A DNA stretch of 64,000 nucleotides, taken from NCBI RefSeq assembly GCF_019802045.1, contig NZ_JAHVHU010000006.1, forward strand, positions 62,001-126,000, written 5' to 3'. The notes under the pieces are model-generated. The model saw only the letters and a program-made list of their open reading frames with translations, was not told where the DNA came from and did not search any database. A program made the position numbers and the translations under genes. Within the stretch, counting starts at the first letter, position 1. Every line of letters begins with the position of its first letter. Origin of the DNA: Membranihabitans marinus (GTDB taxonomy: Bacteria > Bacteroidota > Bacteroidia > Chitinophagales > Saprospiraceae). Positions 63,708 to 64,000 of this stretch are shown in pieces.

Positions 63708-64000
63708 AATTAGCTTACAACATCACCTATGTCGTGGATCCACAATACGTCGATCGCTGGCGAATTTGGATGATAAAAAACTATTTGCCAGGTATCATGG
63801 AAACCGGTTGCTTCTTAAGCTATCGCTTACACAAATTAGTGGGATTGAACAGCAATGAGGAACCGACATATAGTGTGCAGCTTATTGCAAAAAACAAAAT
63901 CATGCTCCAACGATACCAGAGAAACCACGAATCCAACTACATGCGTTTACTAAACCACCAATTCAAAGAGAAATACGTTGAATTCCGAACGACCATGGTG
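63704..64000 (+). CDS. DUF4286-family protein (truncated by window edge)
   Basis: Reads from TTG 63704, overlapping the TPR stop as TTGA; no ATG is available earlier. LAYNITYVVDPQYVDRWRIW, then IMETGCFLSYRLHKLVG, YSVQLIAKNK and FKEKYVEFRTTMV match the DUF4286 pattern, a small Bacteroidota protein of unknown role. The frame is open to base 64000. Overlap implies co-translation with the TPR gene. Confidence 0.8.
   Translation, partial: MKLAYNITYVVDPQYVDRWRIWMIKNYLPGIMETGCFLSYRLHKLVGLNSNEEPTYSVQLIAKNKIMLQRYQRNHESNYMRLLNHQFKEKYVEFRTTMV

Overview
The window comes from a Bacteroidota chromosome. Evidence: three proteins with type IX secretion (T9SS) type B tails and one with a type A tail; a TonB-dependent receptor next to a DUF4249 lipoprotein; DUF4286 and DUF4382 proteins; mostly no Shine-Dalgarno leaders; and several TAnnTTTG promoter boxes. 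Gene content (LamG and SprB-like T9SS type B proteins, dockerin-like modules, Tat-exported Gfo/Idh oxidoreductases) suggests the Saprospiria, but no rRNA is present and this placement is inference. No prophage, CRISPR array or intact insertion sequence was seen.

Layout. 1-3.2 kb: the 3' end of prfC, then (minus strand) an ECF sigma factor translationally coupled to a membrane-anchored protein ending in a beta-barrel-like domain. 3.4-6.0 kb: topoisomerase IV subunit A. 6.9-13.0 kb: a carbohydrate-oxidation region (heme-binding sorbosone-dehydrogenase-like lipoprotein, tRNA-Val, Tat-exported hydroxypyruvate-isomerase-like protein, FGE-fold protein, Tat-exported Gfo/Idh oxidoreductase). 13.0-20.5 kb: accessory DNA with palindromic repeats, a decayed SprB-repeat gene, a frameshifted lipoprotein gene, a large T9SS type B protein and a CsbD gene. 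20.7-22.1 kb: succinate-semialdehyde dehydrogenase. 22.5-27.7 kb (minus strand): a four-gene outer-membrane operon headed by a lipoprotein whose start codon is separated from its reading frame by six copies of a 7-base repeat. 28.2-32.0 kb: a dockerin-bearing T9SS type A protein and a second large T9SS type B protein. 32.4-35.1 kb: Uma2, GlsB and DCC-family genes among more repeats. 35.2-42.2 kb: an NhaC-family antiporter, then a tight ThuA / Gfo-Idh / Gfo-Idh / PmoA-like operon. 42.3-47 kb: acylphosphatase, a PD-(D/E)XK-like protein, a CocE-type peptidase and a LamG T9SS type B protein. 47.3-64 kb: mostly core genes (ybaB, Ca/Na exchanger, tatC, NqrM-like, mazG, rpsO, pnp, purC, a Lys1-like dehydrogenase, thiolase, TPR protein, DUF4286).

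How the genes work together. The two carbohydrate clusters share a plan: Tat-exported NAD(P)-linked Gfo/Idh enzymes together with ThuA, PmoA-like, sugar-isomerase-like or cytochrome c proteins. This fits periplasmic oxidation of sugars or polyols. The surface-protein genes sit in a 15-kb stretch with repeats and broken paralogues, which suggests recombination among T9SS cargo genes.

The most interesting signals are: (1) the heptamer tract that places the operon-leading lipoprotein exactly one repeat unit out of frame, which looks like a phase-variation switch; (2) families of ~170-bp full-length palindromes bounded by CTAG and joined end to end; (3) degenerate 7-base-phased G-rich tracts directly after several stop codons; (4) the sigma factor coupled to a protein that appears to link cytoplasm, inner membrane and outer membrane.
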